From positions 248,001 through 312,000 of the forward strand of contig NZ_SJNX01000001.1 of assembly GCF_004331075.1 (NCBI RefSeq): DNA of 64,000 bases. The letters are read 5' to 3'. Below, piece after piece: positions 46,127 to 56,038 of the stretch. A model generated the notes under the pieces. That model saw only the letters and a program-made list of their open reading frames with translations, was not told the DNA's origin and searched no databases. The DNA is from Acinetobacter brisouioides (GTDB lineage Bacteria > Pseudomonadota > Gammaproteobacteria > Pseudomonadales > Moraxellaceae). The position numbers and the translations under genes are program-made. Each line of letters begins with the position of its first letter. Positions within the stretch are counted from its first letter, which is position 1.

Positions 46127-46957
46127 ATGAACAGTACTTACGAAGCTCCACGCCGCCTGATTAAAACACCTGACGAAATTGAAAAAATGCGTGTGGCGGG
46201 ACGACTGGCGGCTGAAGTTTTGGATATGATCAAACCGCATATCCAACCTGGAGTAAGCACTCTAGAATTAGATACGATTTGTCATGATTATATTGTAAAT
46301 GTTCAAAATGCGATTCCAGCATGTTTAGGATACGGCGCAGCACCTGGTCGTCCCGCTTTCCAACACACCATCTGTACTTCTGTGAATCATGTGGTGTGTC
46401 ACGGTATTCCATCAACAGATAAAATTCTAAAGAAAGGCGATATTCTCAATATTGACGTGACTGTCATTAAAGATGGTTATCATGGCGACACCAATATGAT
46501 GTATATCGTGGGTGGTGAAACATCTATTTTAGCCAACCGTTTATGTCATGTTGCACAAGAAGCGATGTATCGCGGTATTGAAGCAGTAAAACCTGGTGCC
46601 TATATTGGTGATGTTGGCGCGGCAATTCAAAAATATGTTGAATCTGAACGTTTTAGTGTTGTACGTGAATATTGTGGACATGGCATTGGTACAGTATTTC
46701 ATGACGAACCACAAGTATTGCACTACGGTACAAAAAATACAGGCATGCGCTTAGAAGCTGGTATGACATTTACAATTGAGCCTATGGTGAATGCAGGTGT
46801 TTGGCAAACCAAAACTTTAGGTGACAAATGGACTGTCGTCACTAAAGATCATAAATTATCTGCTCAATATGAACATACAATTTTGGTCACACCAACAGGT
46901 GTAGAAATTTTAACTGCCCGCCCTGAAGAAAATTTATCGCGTTTTAACCAAGCGTAA
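46127..46957 (+). CDS. map: Methionine aminopeptidase, type I
   Basis: Map removes the initiator methionine from nascent proteins. The 276-residue protein has all five metal ligands: Asp in NIDVTVIKDGYHGDTN (two), His in CGHGIGTVFHDEP, Glu in FTIEPMVN, and Glu in YEHTILVT. The substrate-pocket CTSVNHVVCHGIP is typical of type I. It is divergent from rpsB-tsf, the usual arrangement in many bacteria, and has a weak terminator. Confidence 0.97.
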   Translation: MNSTYEAPRRLIKTPDEIEKMRVAGRLAAEVLDMIKPHIQPGVSTLELDTICHDYIVNVQNAIPACLGYGAAPGRPAFQHTICTSVNHVVCHGIPSTDKILKKGDILNIDVTVIKDGYHGDTNMMYIVGGETSILANRLCHVAQEAMYRGIEAVKPGAYIGDVGAAIQKYVESERFSVVREYCGHGIGTVFHDEPQVLHYGTKNTGMRLEAGMTFTIEPMVNAGVWQTKTLGDKWTVVTKDHKLSAQYEHTILVTPTGVEILTARPEENLSRFNQA

Positions 46958-46966
46958 TTTTAAAAT

Positions 46967-47000
46967 GAGCACAAAAGATGTCGATTCTCTTGTGCTCTTT
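46967..47000 (+). terminator. Terminator of map
   Basis: GAGCACAA (46967-46974) pairs with TTGTGCTC (46990-46997), followed by a short T stretch. Confidence 0.7.
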
Positions 47001-47212
47001 ATCTAAATAAAATCCGATAATATCAAATTTTATAAAAACAGGAACAAAGTCTCGTTTTTAAAATAAATTTATTACTTATTAACAGTATTATGTTTTAAAT
47101 TACTTTTTGTTACTTTATTTAAACAAAAAACAGGTGATTTAAGAAATATGTCATATAATTACGTTATCTAGATATGCTTAGAATATTGCAGCCTTAAAAT
47201 AACCCCTTCATC

Positions 47213-47518
47213 ATGAAACTTTTATTAATACCGCTAATTTCTTTGTGCCTATCTGCCTGTTTATTTACCAACACCAATGAAGTCAAGCGCTCCGAGCTCC
47301 TGCTCTCGCATTTCAGTTGTCATAATTATGCAAACAGTATTAGTCCAATTAATAGCTTTCATGAACAGACATTAACCACAACCAAACAGAAAGCGACCGA
47401 TTATATTCAGCATTATAAAGATGGTGACAAGCTATTTAATATTCCTTTAGATGATGTCATCAATCAGCAATACAAATTATATAAAGAAGCATGTCAATCT
47501 ATCGGTGGCGTCTTATAA
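47213..47518 (+). CDS. Small putative lipoprotein
   Basis: This 101-residue protein has a signal and lipobox (LSAC, Cys16), predicting an anchored envelope lipoprotein. The mature part is about 85 residues, with further cysteines (HFSCHNYA and EACQSIGG) that could form a disulphide. I do not recognise a family. No strong ribosome-binding site is seen before the ATG. It stands alone between map and aceA and has its own hairpin downstream. Confidence 0.65.
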   Translation: MKLLLIPLISLCLSACLFTNTNEVKRSELLLSHFSCHNYANSISPINSFHEQTLTTTKQKATDYIQHYKDGDKLFNIPLDDVINQQYKLYKEACQSIGGVL

Positions 47519-47527
47519 AACACCAAT

Positions 47528-47554
47528 AAACTGAAATTAATTAATTCAGTTTTT
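47528..47554 (+). terminator. Terminator of the small lipoprotein gene
   Basis: AAACTGAA (47528-47535) pairs with TTCAGTTT (47545-47552), with Ts following. Confidence 0.7.
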
Positions 47555-47684
47555 AGAATATAAGACCTCTTGCATTATTGTGTACATTCTCTTTGCATTT
47601 CTCCCATAAGCTCAGGGATAAATCAAACGAGTTTATGAAAAGCTTAATATAAAATCAAAATCCTCAAATGATTCAAACCAAAAT

Positions 47685-47712
47685 AAAAAACCCTGCATTT
47701 GCAGGGTTTTTT
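47685..47712 (-). terminator. Intrinsic terminator of aceA
   Basis: A 12-bp stem (47685-47696 with 47701-47712) with an ATTT loop and A/T tracts lies just beyond the aceA stop. Confidence 0.9.
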
Positions 47713-47723
47713 ATTGTCAGCAC

Positions 47724-49328
47724 TTAGTGAGCTGAGAATTGGTTCATTGTGTTTTTAGAATCATCACCAGCTTTAAGCGCGTTTTCACCAGCGAAGATTT
47801 CTTTATGGTCATCACCGATGTCCGAACCAGCCATTGCTTGGTGTTTTACACAAGCGATAGTGCCACGGATTTCTTTACGTTGTACGCCAGCAACATAAGC
47901 TAACATACCTTCGCTACCGAAGTAACCTTGCGCTAATTCATGAGTAGAAAGAGCAGCAGTGTGGTAAGTCGGAAGTGTGATCAAGTGATGGAACACACCT
48001 GCTTCACGAGAAGCATCAGCTTGGAACGTACGGATTTTCGCATCAGCATCAGCAGCTAATTCAGTTGCATCGTACTCAGCGCTCATTAATTTAGCACGGT
48101 CGTAAGCAGATACATCTTTACCTTCAGCAACCCAACGGTCATAAGACTGTTGACGGAAGTTTAAAGTCCAGTTGAATGATGGGCTATTGTTATAAACAAG
48201 CTTCGCATTTGGAACCACTTCTTTCACACGGTTCACCATGTGAGCGATTTCATCAACGTTTGGAGTTGCAGTTTCGATCCAAAGTAAGTCTGCACCGTTT
48301 TGCAAGCTAGTAATACAGTCAAGTACTACACGATCAATTTGAGTCCCTTCACGGAACTGATACAAACCAGAAGCTAAACGTTTAGGACGGTGTAATTTAC
48401 CATCACGTTTGATCAGGATTTCATCATCAGTTGCTTCAGAAATATCAATTTCAGTTGTATCTAAGTAGCTGATGTACTGAGAAGCAATATCACCTGGCTC
48501 TTTAACCACTGGGATTTTTTGAGTCAAGTCAGCGCCTTCAGAGTCAGTACGCGCAACGATAATACCTTCATCAACACCCATTTCTAAGAATGCATAACGA
48601 AGTGCGTGGATCTTAGAGATAAAGTCTTCGTGTGGAACAGTTACTTTACCAGCTTGGTGACCACATTGTTTCGCATCAGATACTTGGTTTTCAATTTGAA
48701 GCGCACAAGCACCAGCTTCGATCATTTTCTTAGCAAGCAAGTAAGTTGCTTCTTCGTTACCGAAACCAGCATCGATGTCAGCAATAATTGGCACAACGTG
48801 AGTTTGGAAGCCATCAATTTGAGCAGTAATTTCTGCAACTTTAGCAGCATCACCAGCTTCTTTTGCTTTGTTCAAAGCACGGAACAAATCATTTAATTCT
48901 TTCGCGTCAGCTTGACGTAAGAAAGTGTAGATTTCTTCAATAAGCGCTGGAACTGAAGTTTTTTCGTGCATAGATTGGTCAGGAAGTGGACCAAACTCTG
49001 AGCGAAGTGCTGCAACCATCCAACCAGAAAGGTAGATATAACGTTTGCTAGTTGTACCGAAGTATTTTTTGTTAGCAATCATTTTTTGTTGTGCAATAAA
49101 ACCATGCCAGCAACCTAATGATTGAGTGTATTTGCTAGAATCGGCATCGTATTCAGCCATATCACGACGCATAATTGCAGCTGTATATTTAGCAATATCC
49201 AAACCTGTTTTGAAACGGTTTTGCAGTTGCATGCGTGCTGCATCTTCTGGGCTGATATCTGCCCAAGTATTACCGAATTTTGCCTTCAATTCACGAATTG
49301 CATCAATCGCTGTTTGGTATGTAGTCAT
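47724..49328 (-). CDS. aceA: Isocitrate lyase
   Basis: AceA splits isocitrate into glyoxylate and succinate, the entry step of the glyoxylate shunt needed for growth on acetate, fatty acids and alkanes. The 534-residue protein belongs to the longer class found in Acinetobacter and Pseudomonas. The catalytic cysteine lies in AKQCGHQAG, with the Mg-binding IADIDAGFGN before it and SPSFNWTLNF after it. A LysR gene is divergent across a 521-bp region and is a candidate regulator. Malate synthase is not in the window. Antisense frames within the gene are shadows. Confidence 0.97.
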   Translation of the reverse strand: MTTYQTAIDAIRELKAKFGNTWADISPEDAARMQLQNRFKTGLDIAKYTAAIMRRDMAEYDADSSKYTQSLGCWHGFIAQQKMIANKKYFGTTSKRYIYLSGWMVAALRSEFGPLPDQSMHEKTSVPALIEEIYTFLRQADAKELNDLFRALNKAKEAGDAAKVAEITAQIDGFQTHVVPIIADIDAGFGNEEATYLLAKKMIEAGACALQIENQVSDAKQCGHQAGKVTVPHEDFISKIHALRYAFLEMGVDEGIIVARTDSEGADLTQKIPVVKEPGDIASQYISYLDTTEIDISEATDDEILIKRDGKLHRPKRLASGLYQFREGTQIDRVVLDCITSLQNGADLLWIETATPNVDEIAHMVNRVKEVVPNAKLVYNNSPSFNWTLNFRQQSYDRWVAEGKDVSAYDRAKLMSAEYDATELAADADAKIRTFQADASREAGVFHHLITLPTYHTAALSTHELAQGYFGSEGMLAYVAGVQRKEIRGTIACVKHQAMAGSDIGDDHKEIFAGENALKAGDDSKNTMNQFSAH

Positions 49329-49849
49329 GATTGGTTCCTTTTAATTTTAGGATTTTCATAACGCATCATGATCAAATTCCGTCTTACTGGATTGTTTGGT
49401 TTTTGATCATTTCCGCCTGATGAACACAGATTAGAACGTAAAAAAAATTAAATCCAATATCCTTGACTGATCCCCACTATTTATTAAAAAAATACATAGA
49501 TCAAAGTCGTATTATAATCGTAATGATTATTATCAAGTTATTGAAATAAAAAGAGTTAATAAAAAACACTTTTTATAAAAAATGATGATTTTTTAATCTT
49601 TTTAATCATTCGACTAAAGTATGGTAGCTTTGATAGATAGATTCAACCTGTATTTAAAAGCTTTTTGTTGCTGTTTTTTTCAGTAAAAATATCTTTATAT
49701 GCCTTATTAAGAAGATTAAAAATAAAACTAAACTAAATCCTTTCACAATCATAAAGATTCAGCGTTTTTTTGGATATTTTCACACAAAAGCTTTTGCTTA
49801 TGGCATAATTTACAACTAATTTCATACGGTTATATTCGGTATTTGTTCT
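49329..49849. other. Divergent aceA-LysR intergenic region
   Basis: This 521-bp, very AT-rich region contains no gene. A Fur-like sequence at 49521-49535 and TATAAT at 49513-49518 are the only motifs I can point to. Its length suggests complex regulation of aceA. Confidence 0.5.
49521..49535. promoter_or_regulatory. Fur-box-like sequence (weak)
   Basis: Read on the minus strand this is TGATAAT-A-ATCATTA. It matches the 7-1-7 Fur consensus TGATAAT-N-ATTATCA at 12 of 14 positions. It is one candidate site in AT-rich DNA, so chance occurrence is quite possible. Confidence 0.3.
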
Positions 49850-50839
49850 ATGAATTTGGAGCGGGTTGACCTTAATCTATTAATCTATCTTGACGTACTC
49901 TTACGTGAGAAAAATGTAACTCGTGCTGCTGAGCAACTTGGTGTTACCCAGCCCGCTATGAGTAATATTTTACGCAGATTAAGAACTCTATTTAATGATC
50001 CGTTGCTCATTCGCTCATCTGAAGGTATGACCCCCACAGAGCGCGCTTTGGAGCTGCAACCTCGTATTCGAGATGTGCTTTCTGATCTTTCCATGATTTT
50101 AGAGCCACGTACTGAATTTCGACCATATACGAGCAATCGCGTCTTTCGTATTATGACGTCTGACTATGCTGAAGCGACTTTAGTCCCCCGTTTAGTCAAA
50201 GCCTTACGTTCTGAAGCACCCAATGTCGTTCTTGACTTTCTTACTCCAAGCGATGTGTCTTACCGCGATATGGAACAAGGCAAGGTCGATCTGGCAATTA
50301 ATCGCTTCAACGAAATCCCTCAAAGCTTCCATCAAGTCTTGGTTTGGCGCGATAGCTTTTCTTGTTTAGTCAATCCCAAACACCCGAATGCCAACAACCT
50401 CAACTTAAAAAACTATCTTGATGCACATCATATTTGGGTTTCTAAGACAGGTATGGGCATTGGTTTTGGTGTTAACCCTGACAAACAGGCAGGTTTGGGC
50501 TGGATTGATCAGGCTTTAGAACGTATTGGTCAAAAACGTAAAATTTCCGTCTTTACCCGTCATTATCAAATGCCTGCTTTGCTCGCTAAAAATGTTGACT
50601 TAATTGCAACACTACCAAGCCGCATTGCACGTTTACAAGCAAAAAGCCAGGAACTGGTGATTAAAGACCCTCCATTTTATATTCCAGAAATTGAATTAAA
50701 AATGGCATGGTGTCCTTTATTGCATCATCACCCTGCTCATCGCTGGTTACGCCAACTGATTCTTTATGTTGCTCGCCAAATGATTGAAGAAGAAAATCGT
50801 GAATTTCTTATGAACAATTCACAATTTTCACAGTATTAA
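49850..50839 (+). CDS. LysR-family regulator divergent from aceA
   Basis: This 329-residue transcription factor has the N-terminal winged helix-turn-helix (DLNLLIYLDVLLREKNVTRAAEQLGVTQPAMSNILRRL read as two overlapping motifs) and a substrate-binding domain (about residues 95-300) of the NodD/LeuO-like subgroup. LysR proteins usually control the divergent gene, so it may regulate aceA; the effector is unknown. A stem-loop terminator follows. No partner gene lies downstream in the same transcript. Confidence 0.9.
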   Translation: MNLERVDLNLLIYLDVLLREKNVTRAAEQLGVTQPAMSNILRRLRTLFNDPLLIRSSEGMTPTERALELQPRIRDVLSDLSMILEPRTEFRPYTSNRVFRIMTSDYAEATLVPRLVKALRSEAPNVVLDFLTPSDVSYRDMEQGKVDLAINRFNEIPQSFHQVLVWRDSFSCLVNPKHPNANNLNLKNYLDAHHIWVSKTGMGIGFGVNPDKQAGLGWIDQALERIGQKRKISVFTRHYQMPALLAKNVDLIATLPSRIARLQAKSQELVIKDPPFYIPEIELKMAWCPLLHHHPAHRWLRQLILYVARQMIEEENREFLMNNSQFSQY

Positions 50840-50877
50840 TCGCTGTTTATCATCTTATTCAACGATTTATTATGATC

Positions 50878-50909
50878 AGGTGATATTCCAGTATCACCTC
50901 TTCTATTTT
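50878..50909 (+). terminator. Terminator of the LysR gene
   Basis: AGGTGATA (50878-50885) pairs with TATCACCT (50892-50899), followed by T-rich sequence. Confidence 0.7.
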
Positions 50910-50958
50910 TGTGTTAAAAAATATTTGATAATGAATAATCTATAATGACAGGTGCAAT

Positions 50959-52284
50959 GTGAGTCTGTTTCAGAACATCATCATCATCATCCTATTAATT
51001 GCTGGTGCAGGTTTCCTTGCTCTAACCGAAATTGCTCTCGCGGCCGCACGTAAAGTTAAACTGAAAATTTTGGCTGAAGCTGGTGATGAACGCGCACAAC
51101 AAGTTTTGGATTTACAAGAAAATTCCGCCGATTTTTTTGCCGCTTCTCAAATCGGTTTAAATGCCGTTGCAATTTTAGGTGGTATTTTAGGTGAAGGCGC
51201 TTTTCGTCCCTATTTCGTTAATCTGGTAACCCATTTTTATACAGGGCAATGGGCAGAAACCATTAGTTTCGCTCTATCCTTTACATTAGTTACTTCACTA
51301 TTTATTTTATTTGCCGATCTTATGCCAAAACGCCTGGCAATGATTGCACCCGAAAAAATCTCGATTGCTCTAATTAATCCGATTCAGGTGTTTATTAAAG
51401 TCTGCAAACCATTGGCATGGGTGATTAATGCGATTGCCAATTTGTTGTTTCGCCTCTTTAAGGTCAACACCACGCGCGAAGACAACATTACTTTTGATGA
51501 TATTTCTGCCGTAATGGATGCAGGCGCACAAGCAGGTGTCTTGCAAAAACAGGAACATCACTTTATTGAAAATGTTTTTGAGCTTGAAGAGCGTAATGTA
51601 CATTCGAGCATGACAACTCGTGAAAATGTTGTGTTCTTTACCTTAAATGAGTCAGAAAACAGTATTCGACAAAAACTGGCAAAATATCCATTTTCCAAGT
51701 TTTTAGTCTGTAATGAAACCATTGATCAAGTGATTGGTTATGTCGATGCCAAGGATATTCTGGTTCGAATCCTCAACAATCAATCCATCAACCAGCTCAA
51801 TGAATCTACCATCCGTACTGTTCCTACTCTCCCCGATTCGTTGACCCTCTCAGAAGTACTAGACCGTTTTCGTGCCAGCAAAGAGAAATTTGCAGTGGTG
51901 ATTAACGAATATGCATTTGTGGTTGGGGTCATTACCCTGTCAGACATCATGATTACGGTTATGGGAGACTGGGTTACCACCATTGAGGAAGAGCAGCAAA
52001 TTATTAAGCGCGATAATAATTCGTGGTTAATTGATGGTGGCACTCCGATTGAAGATATGAAACATGCGCTGGGTATCGATGACATGCCTGACGAAGAACA
52101 TTATGAAACACTCGCAGGTTTTATGATGTATCAGCTCCGAAAAATTCCTCGACCTGCTGACAGCGTGGAATTTGGAGGCTATAAGTTCGAAGTTGTCGAT
52201 GTTGACCACTTCAAGATTGACCAGCTTTTAGTGACTCGAATTATAGAAAAATCTGAATCACTGATCGAATCCGAAGAATCTTAA
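50959..52284 (+). CDS. ytfL: CNNM/CBS membrane protein, YtfL (PaeA) type
   Basis: This is a 441-residue inner-membrane protein with a DUF21/CNNM transmembrane domain (about 1-190), a CBS pair (about 210-335) and a C-terminal CorC_HlyC domain. It matches E. coli YtfL over its length, including LTEIALAAARKVKLK, GLNAVAILGGILG, NSWLIDGGTPIEDM and RKIPRPADSVEF. YtfL (PaeA) is reported to export cadaverine and putrescine in enterobacteria. It starts at a GTG preceded by AGGTG; an overlapping ATG is followed at once by TGA. Confidence 0.9.
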   Translation: MSLFQNIIIIILLIAGAGFLALTEIALAAARKVKLKILAEAGDERAQQVLDLQENSADFFAASQIGLNAVAILGGILGEGAFRPYFVNLVTHFYTGQWAETISFALSFTLVTSLFILFADLMPKRLAMIAPEKISIALINPIQVFIKVCKPLAWVINAIANLLFRLFKVNTTREDNITFDDISAVMDAGAQAGVLQKQEHHFIENVFELEERNVHSSMTTRENVVFFTLNESENSIRQKLAKYPFSKFLVCNETIDQVIGYVDAKDILVRILNNQSINQLNESTIRTVPTLPDSLTLSEVLDRFRASKEKFAVVINEYAFVVGVITLSDIMITVMGDWVTTIEEEQQIIKRDNNSWLIDGGTPIEDMKHALGIDDMPDEEHYETLAGFMMYQLRKIPRPADSVEFGGYKFEVVDVDHFKIDQLLVTRIIEKSESLIESEES

Positions 52285-52287
52285 AAG

Positions 52288-52317
52288 AAAAACCGCCTCA
52301 TTGTAGGCGGTTTTTTT
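52288..52317 (+). terminator. Intrinsic terminator of ytfL
   Basis: An 11-bp stem (52288-52298 with 52305-52315) is followed by a T run that touches the stop codon of the convergent gene. Confidence 0.88.
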
Positions 52318-52793
52318 CAGGCATGCAGTGCAATTAGAGCATCCAAAACCATCTCATAATGTAGCTGAATATCTTCTAGCAAAATTGTATAGGTATTATC
52401 AAATTGAACCATTGGGAAACCCTCTTTCCAAAATGGAAAAACGTTGTCCAAATCATGAGTTACAATCGCATCTTCATATACAATACTTTGTGCAATCCAA
52501 GATAAAATTTGTGCCGTTTCAGCTCCATCTATCGCTGTATAATCAATATCATGCTGTTTGAATACACGCACGCGGTCTTTTTTATAGCGTACTTTTTTTG
52601 CTTGCCCAGAATTCAAATCAAATGCCAACATCACCGCTTGTAATAGGTGATCTTCAAATGCCTGATTTAATTCAAGCAGAGCCTGTTTGTAACTTTCCTG
52701 ACGTTGTGCTTTATTGCTACGCTGTAAGACTTGATTGGCTGATTTTGCCAAATCGACCTGTTTCAAGGAGATCAGTTGTTGCTGAAGGCTCAT
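52317..52793 (-). CDS. Hypothetical protein, 158 residues
   Basis: I do not recognise this soluble protein. The N-terminal half is helical (LISLKQVDLAKSANQVLQRS, then ESYKQALLELNQAFEDHL). The C-terminal half is mixed, with FPFWKEGFPMVQFDNTYTILL. No signal peptide or catalytic motif is visible. GGAAAG five bases before the ATG is a good ribosome-binding site. It converges tightly on ytfL and shares the same terminator region. Confidence 0.65.
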   Translation of the reverse strand: MSLQQQLISLKQVDLAKSANQVLQRSNKAQRQESYKQALLELNQAFEDHLLQAVMLAFDLNSGQAKKVRYKKDRVRVFKQHDIDYTAIDGAETAQILSWIAQSIVYEDAIVTHDLDNVFPFWKEGFPMVQFDNTYTILLEDIQLHYEMVLDALIALHA

Positions 52794-53132
52794 TTTATCT
52801 TTCCAAAAAATAAGCCATAAATTATACGTCGCATCGGGCTGACAAGCATCATGTATTTTTAAATTCTCGTTCCTTTTCTACTATAAACAAGCACGTACCT
52901 GTAAAAAATCCACCAATCTACAATCAAAAGCCAATTTGATTCTATTAATCCAAACCCATGAAATTAAATAAAAATCATTTAAAATTCCATGTACGCTAGC
53001 AAAATATTTTTATACATAACATCATGTCGCTACTAAAGAAAAATCCTGTCTGTTTATTCAAAAAACATGCTGAGCATCCATAAAAAATCCCCCTGATATG
53101 CAGGAGGATTTTGACGAGCGAATTAGCTAAAA
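52794..53132. other. Intergenic region upstream of the 158-residue gene
   Basis: These 339 AT-rich bases hold the lysS terminator at the right end and presumably the promoter of the hypothetical gene at the left. I see nothing else. Confidence 0.45.
53082..53111 (-). terminator. Intrinsic terminator of lysS
   Basis: On the minus strand an 11-bp stem with one wobble (53101-53111 with 53085-53095) is followed by Ts. Confidence 0.85.
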
Positions 53133-54662
53133 TTAAGCATCTTTACGGCGCATGTGCGGGAACAACAATACATCACGGATACTTGCAGCATTGGCGAATA
53201 GCATCACCAAACGGTCAATACCAATCCCTTCACCTGCTGTTGGTGGCAAACCATATTCTAATGCTTCAATGAAGTCAGCATCGTAATGCATTGCTTCATC
53301 ATCACCTGCATCTTTTTCAGCCACCTGCGCTTGGAAACGCTCAGCTTGGTCAATCGGGTCATTTAACTCGCTAAAGCCATTTGCCAGCTCACGACCACCA
53401 ATAAAGAACTCAAAACGGTCAGTAATATGTGGGTTATGGTCATTACGGCGTGCCAACGGAGAAGTTTCCGCAGGATATTCAGTAATGAAAGTCGGTTGAC
53501 GCAATTGTGTTTCGACAGTTTCTTCAAACACGATGGTTTGCAATTTACCCAAACCAAAACCTGGTTTCACTTGTTCTTTCAACTCTTCACGCACAAAGTT
53601 TGCCAAGAATTCACGATCATTGACATTGTCTGGTGTAAATGTTGGATTGTGCTCAAGAATCGCATCAAACATTGAGATTTTCTTGAATGGGCCTTTGAAG
53701 CTATAAACTTCATCACCATACGGCACATCAGTTGAACCTAAAATATCAACTGCTAGTTTTTCTAGCATATTTTCAGTTAACTGCATCAAATCTTTATAAT
53801 CTGCATACGCCTGATAGAATTCAATCATGGTGAATTCTGGGTTATGGCGAGTAGATACCCCTTCGTTACGGAAGTTACGGTTAATCTCAAATACACGCTC
53901 AAAACCACCCACAACAAGGCGTTTCAAATACAGCTCAGGCGCAACACGCAAATATAAATCCATATCCAACGCATTGTGATGAGTAACAAATGGACGAGCT
54001 GAAGCGCCACCTGGAATCACATGCATCATTGGTGTTTCAACTTCCATGAAACGCTGAGCTGCCAAGAAATTACGAATACCCGCCACAACTTGCGCACGAA
54101 TCTCAAACGTTTTACGTGTTTCGTCATTGACGATCAGGTCAAGATAACGCTTACGATATTTCGCTTCAGTATCACTTAAACCATGAAATTTATCTGGAAG
54201 TGGGCGTAAAGATTTGGTTAATAGTTCAAATTCTTCCAAGTGAACATACAAATCGCCTTTACCCGAACGGCCAATGTAACCACTTGCCGCAACAATATCA
54301 CCCAAATCCAAAGATTTAATGGTACTTAAAGTGTCTGCTGGCAAACCTTTACGGTCTACATAAAGCTGAATACGACCAGTCATGTCCTGCAATACAATGA
54401 ATGAACCACGGTTCAACATCACACGACCTGCAACTTTCACATAAACGTGTTCACCCGCTTCAATCGCAGCTTTATCTAAATCTTTAAACTGCTCTTGTAA
54501 GTCGCCTGCATAATGCTCACGCTTAAAGGTATTTGGCCAAGGGCTTGTACCCGCCTCTTTAGCACTTTCCTTGATTTGCTTTAACTTGGCATGACGCTGT
54601 GCAATTAAATCGTTTTCGGAAATAATGGGTTCAGAAGTCGATTGAGCGTTGTGTTGCGTCAT
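53133..54662 (-). CDS. lysS: Lysyl-tRNA synthetase, class II
   Basis: LysS charges tRNA-Lys. The 509 residues show the N-terminal OB-fold anticodon-binding domain (about 65-170, [19 protein letters not shown]) and the class II core. Motif 1 lies near [17 protein letters not shown], motif 2 is [20 protein letters not shown], and motif 3 is [21 protein letters not shown] before the ATG serves as ribosome-binding site. It is transcribed alone, divergent from the YqiA-like gene. Confidence 0.98.
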   Translation of the reverse strand: MTQHNAQSTSEPIISENDLIAQRHAKLKQIKESAKEAGTSPWPNTFKREHYAGDLQEQFKDLDKAAIEAGEHVYVKVAGRVMLNRGSFIVLQDMTGRIQLYVDRKGLPADTLSTIKSLDLGDIVAASGYIGRSGKGDLYVHLEEFELLTKSLRPLPDKFHGLSDTEAKYRKRYLDLIVNDETRKTFEIRAQVVAGIRNFLAAQRFMEVETPMMHVIPGGASARPFVTHHNALDMDLYLRVAPELYLKRLVVGGFERVFEINRNFRNEGVSTRHNPEFTMIEFYQAYADYKDLMQLTENMLEKLAVDILGSTDVPYGDEVYSFKGPFKKISMFDAILEHNPTFTPDNVNDREFLANFVREELKEQVKPGFGLGKLQTIVFEETVETQLRQPTFITEYPAETSPLARRNDHNPHITDRFEFFIGGRELANGFSELNDPIDQAERFQAQVAEKDAGDDEAMHYDADFIEALEYGLPPTAGEGIGIDRLVMLFANAASIRDVLLFPHMRRKDA

Positions 54663-54924
54663 CTCTGCCTCGAAAAAGTAGTTGAAAAATGAAGTCCCAT
54701 AGCATAGCAGAATTCACGCTTTTTTCGAAAGAATTCTTAAAAATCAGTTCAAAAAATCAGCCCAGTTATGCAACTTTAGTCTAAAACAAAATCTTTTTAG
54801 ACCTTTCGCTAGCTCACAGAACTCCTCAAGCAACGTAAAATATGGCAGAAACCGCGAACATTTTAAGACCAAATGCATGTTTCTAGCTGACTTTTCTACA
54901 TTATCCTGTGATGAAACCAACTCG

Positions 54925-55437
54925 ATGAAGATGAATAATGCCAAAATTCTATTCCTGCACGGATTAGATTCATCTAAGGAATCCAATAAATTCCATGCAA
55001 TTCAAGCAAAACAAAAATTTTGTATAGACGTAGATTATCGTAATTTAAGTTTTCAAACGGTTGAAATGCTCTATCGAAACATTATTGAAAAAATTAAACC
55101 TGATTTGTTGGTTGGACATGGCGTGGGAGGATATTGGGCACTGAGAATGTCTTATCAGTTTCATCTACCAGCAATTGTGGCTAACCCAAGTCTTGCACCA
55201 AAATTTCGCGATGATTACCCTGCGCTTGAAGAAAAAGATCTCGACCATGACATTCCACAGCTCGCCTATTTAGAACTGGGCGATGAAATGCTAGATATGT
55301 ACCAAACACAGCAAATTCTAGAGCGTTTCATGATCGTACACACCTATGCAGGTGGTTATCATCGCCTTGAATGCCCAGAAAATATCAATATGCTCATTCA
55401 ACAGTTTGAGCAAAGTTTTTACTTACCCCACAAATAA
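54925..55437 (+). CDS. YqiA/YcfP-like alpha/beta-hydrolase fold protein lacking the nucleophile
   Basis: This 170-residue protein has the small alpha/beta-hydrolase layout of YqiA: ILFLHGLDSS at the N-terminus, the nucleophile-elbow segment LLVGHGVGGYWA, then VANPSLAP. The predicted acid and histidine fall in LELGDEMLD and AGGYHRLE. In YqiA the elbow is GSSLGGY; here it is GHGVGGY, so residue 66 is Gly instead of the catalytic Ser (codon GGC, one base from AGC). It is therefore probably a non-catalytic relative or uses another chemistry. Starts at 54925, 54931 or 54877 are all possible; none has a strong ribosome-binding site. Confidence 0.75.
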   Translation: MKMNNAKILFLHGLDSSKESNKFHAIQAKQKFCIDVDYRNLSFQTVEMLYRNIIEKIKPDLLVGHGVGGYWALRMSYQFHLPAIVANPSLAPKFRDDYPALEEKDLDHDIPQLAYLELGDEMLDMYQTQQILERFMIVHTYAGGYHRLECPENINMLIQQFEQSFYLPHK

Positions 55438-55463
55438 AAAATGCCGATCTCAAATCGGCATTT
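55438..55463. terminator. Bidirectional terminator between YqiA-like gene and apt
   Basis: AAATGCCGAT (55439-55448) pairs with ATCGGCATTT (55454-55463), with A and T tracts on both sides. Confidence 0.88.
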
Positions 55464-55486
55464 CTTGACATTTAAAGTCTGACTTC

Positions 55487-56038
55487 CTAAGCAACCGCTT
55501 CTTCTTGTTGCTCAGGTTTTTCACTTTCACGCACCACAGACCAAACATCCAGACCTATTTCTTTATGTTCGCTGTCCAAATCCAATAAAATGGTTGCACC
55601 CAAAACATTGAGCTGACATTTTTTTGCCAAAGTCTGCACTGCTTTTAATGTGCCACCTGTTGCCAGAATATCATCAACCAAAATCACATTTTGGTTCGGC
55701 TGAACATCGGCAGACATTTCAAGTTTATCTAAACCGTATTCTAGGCTATAGCCCACACCCACAACTGGCGGCGGTAATTTTCCTGCCTTACGCACTAAAA
55801 TTAAACCTTTGTTTAAACGTTGCGCCAAGAAACTTGCCAACACGAAACCACGAGCTTCTACAGCAACAAAGCTGTCCACAGCTTCAATTTTGTCTGCTGG
55901 GATACTTGCAACCAAAGCATCAGACAATGCAGCAATTTGATTCACCAACAACGGTGTCAAATCATAAAAACAAATCCCAGTTTTTGGGAAATCTGGAATG
56001 GTACGAATATGAGACCAAAAAGTTTGAGCGAAGTTCAT
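55487..56038 (-). CDS. apt: Adenine phosphoribosyltransferase
   Basis: Apt salvages adenine to AMP using PRPP. The 183 residues contain the PRPP-binding signature VILVDDILATGGTLKA, the flexible-loop LVRKAGKLP and the adenine-contact region FVAVEARGF. The N-terminus IRTIPDFPKTGICFYDLTPLL is the family pattern. It has its own terminator shared with the convergent gene, and a long AT-rich upstream region. Confidence 0.96.
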   Translation of the reverse strand: MNFAQTFWSHIRTIPDFPKTGICFYDLTPLLVNQIAALSDALVASIPADKIEAVDSFVAVEARGFVLASFLAQRLNKGLILVRKAGKLPPPVVGVGYSLEYGLDKLEMSADVQPNQNVILVDDILATGGTLKAVQTLAKKCQLNVLGATILLDLDSEHKEIGLDVWSVVRESEKPEQQEEAVA

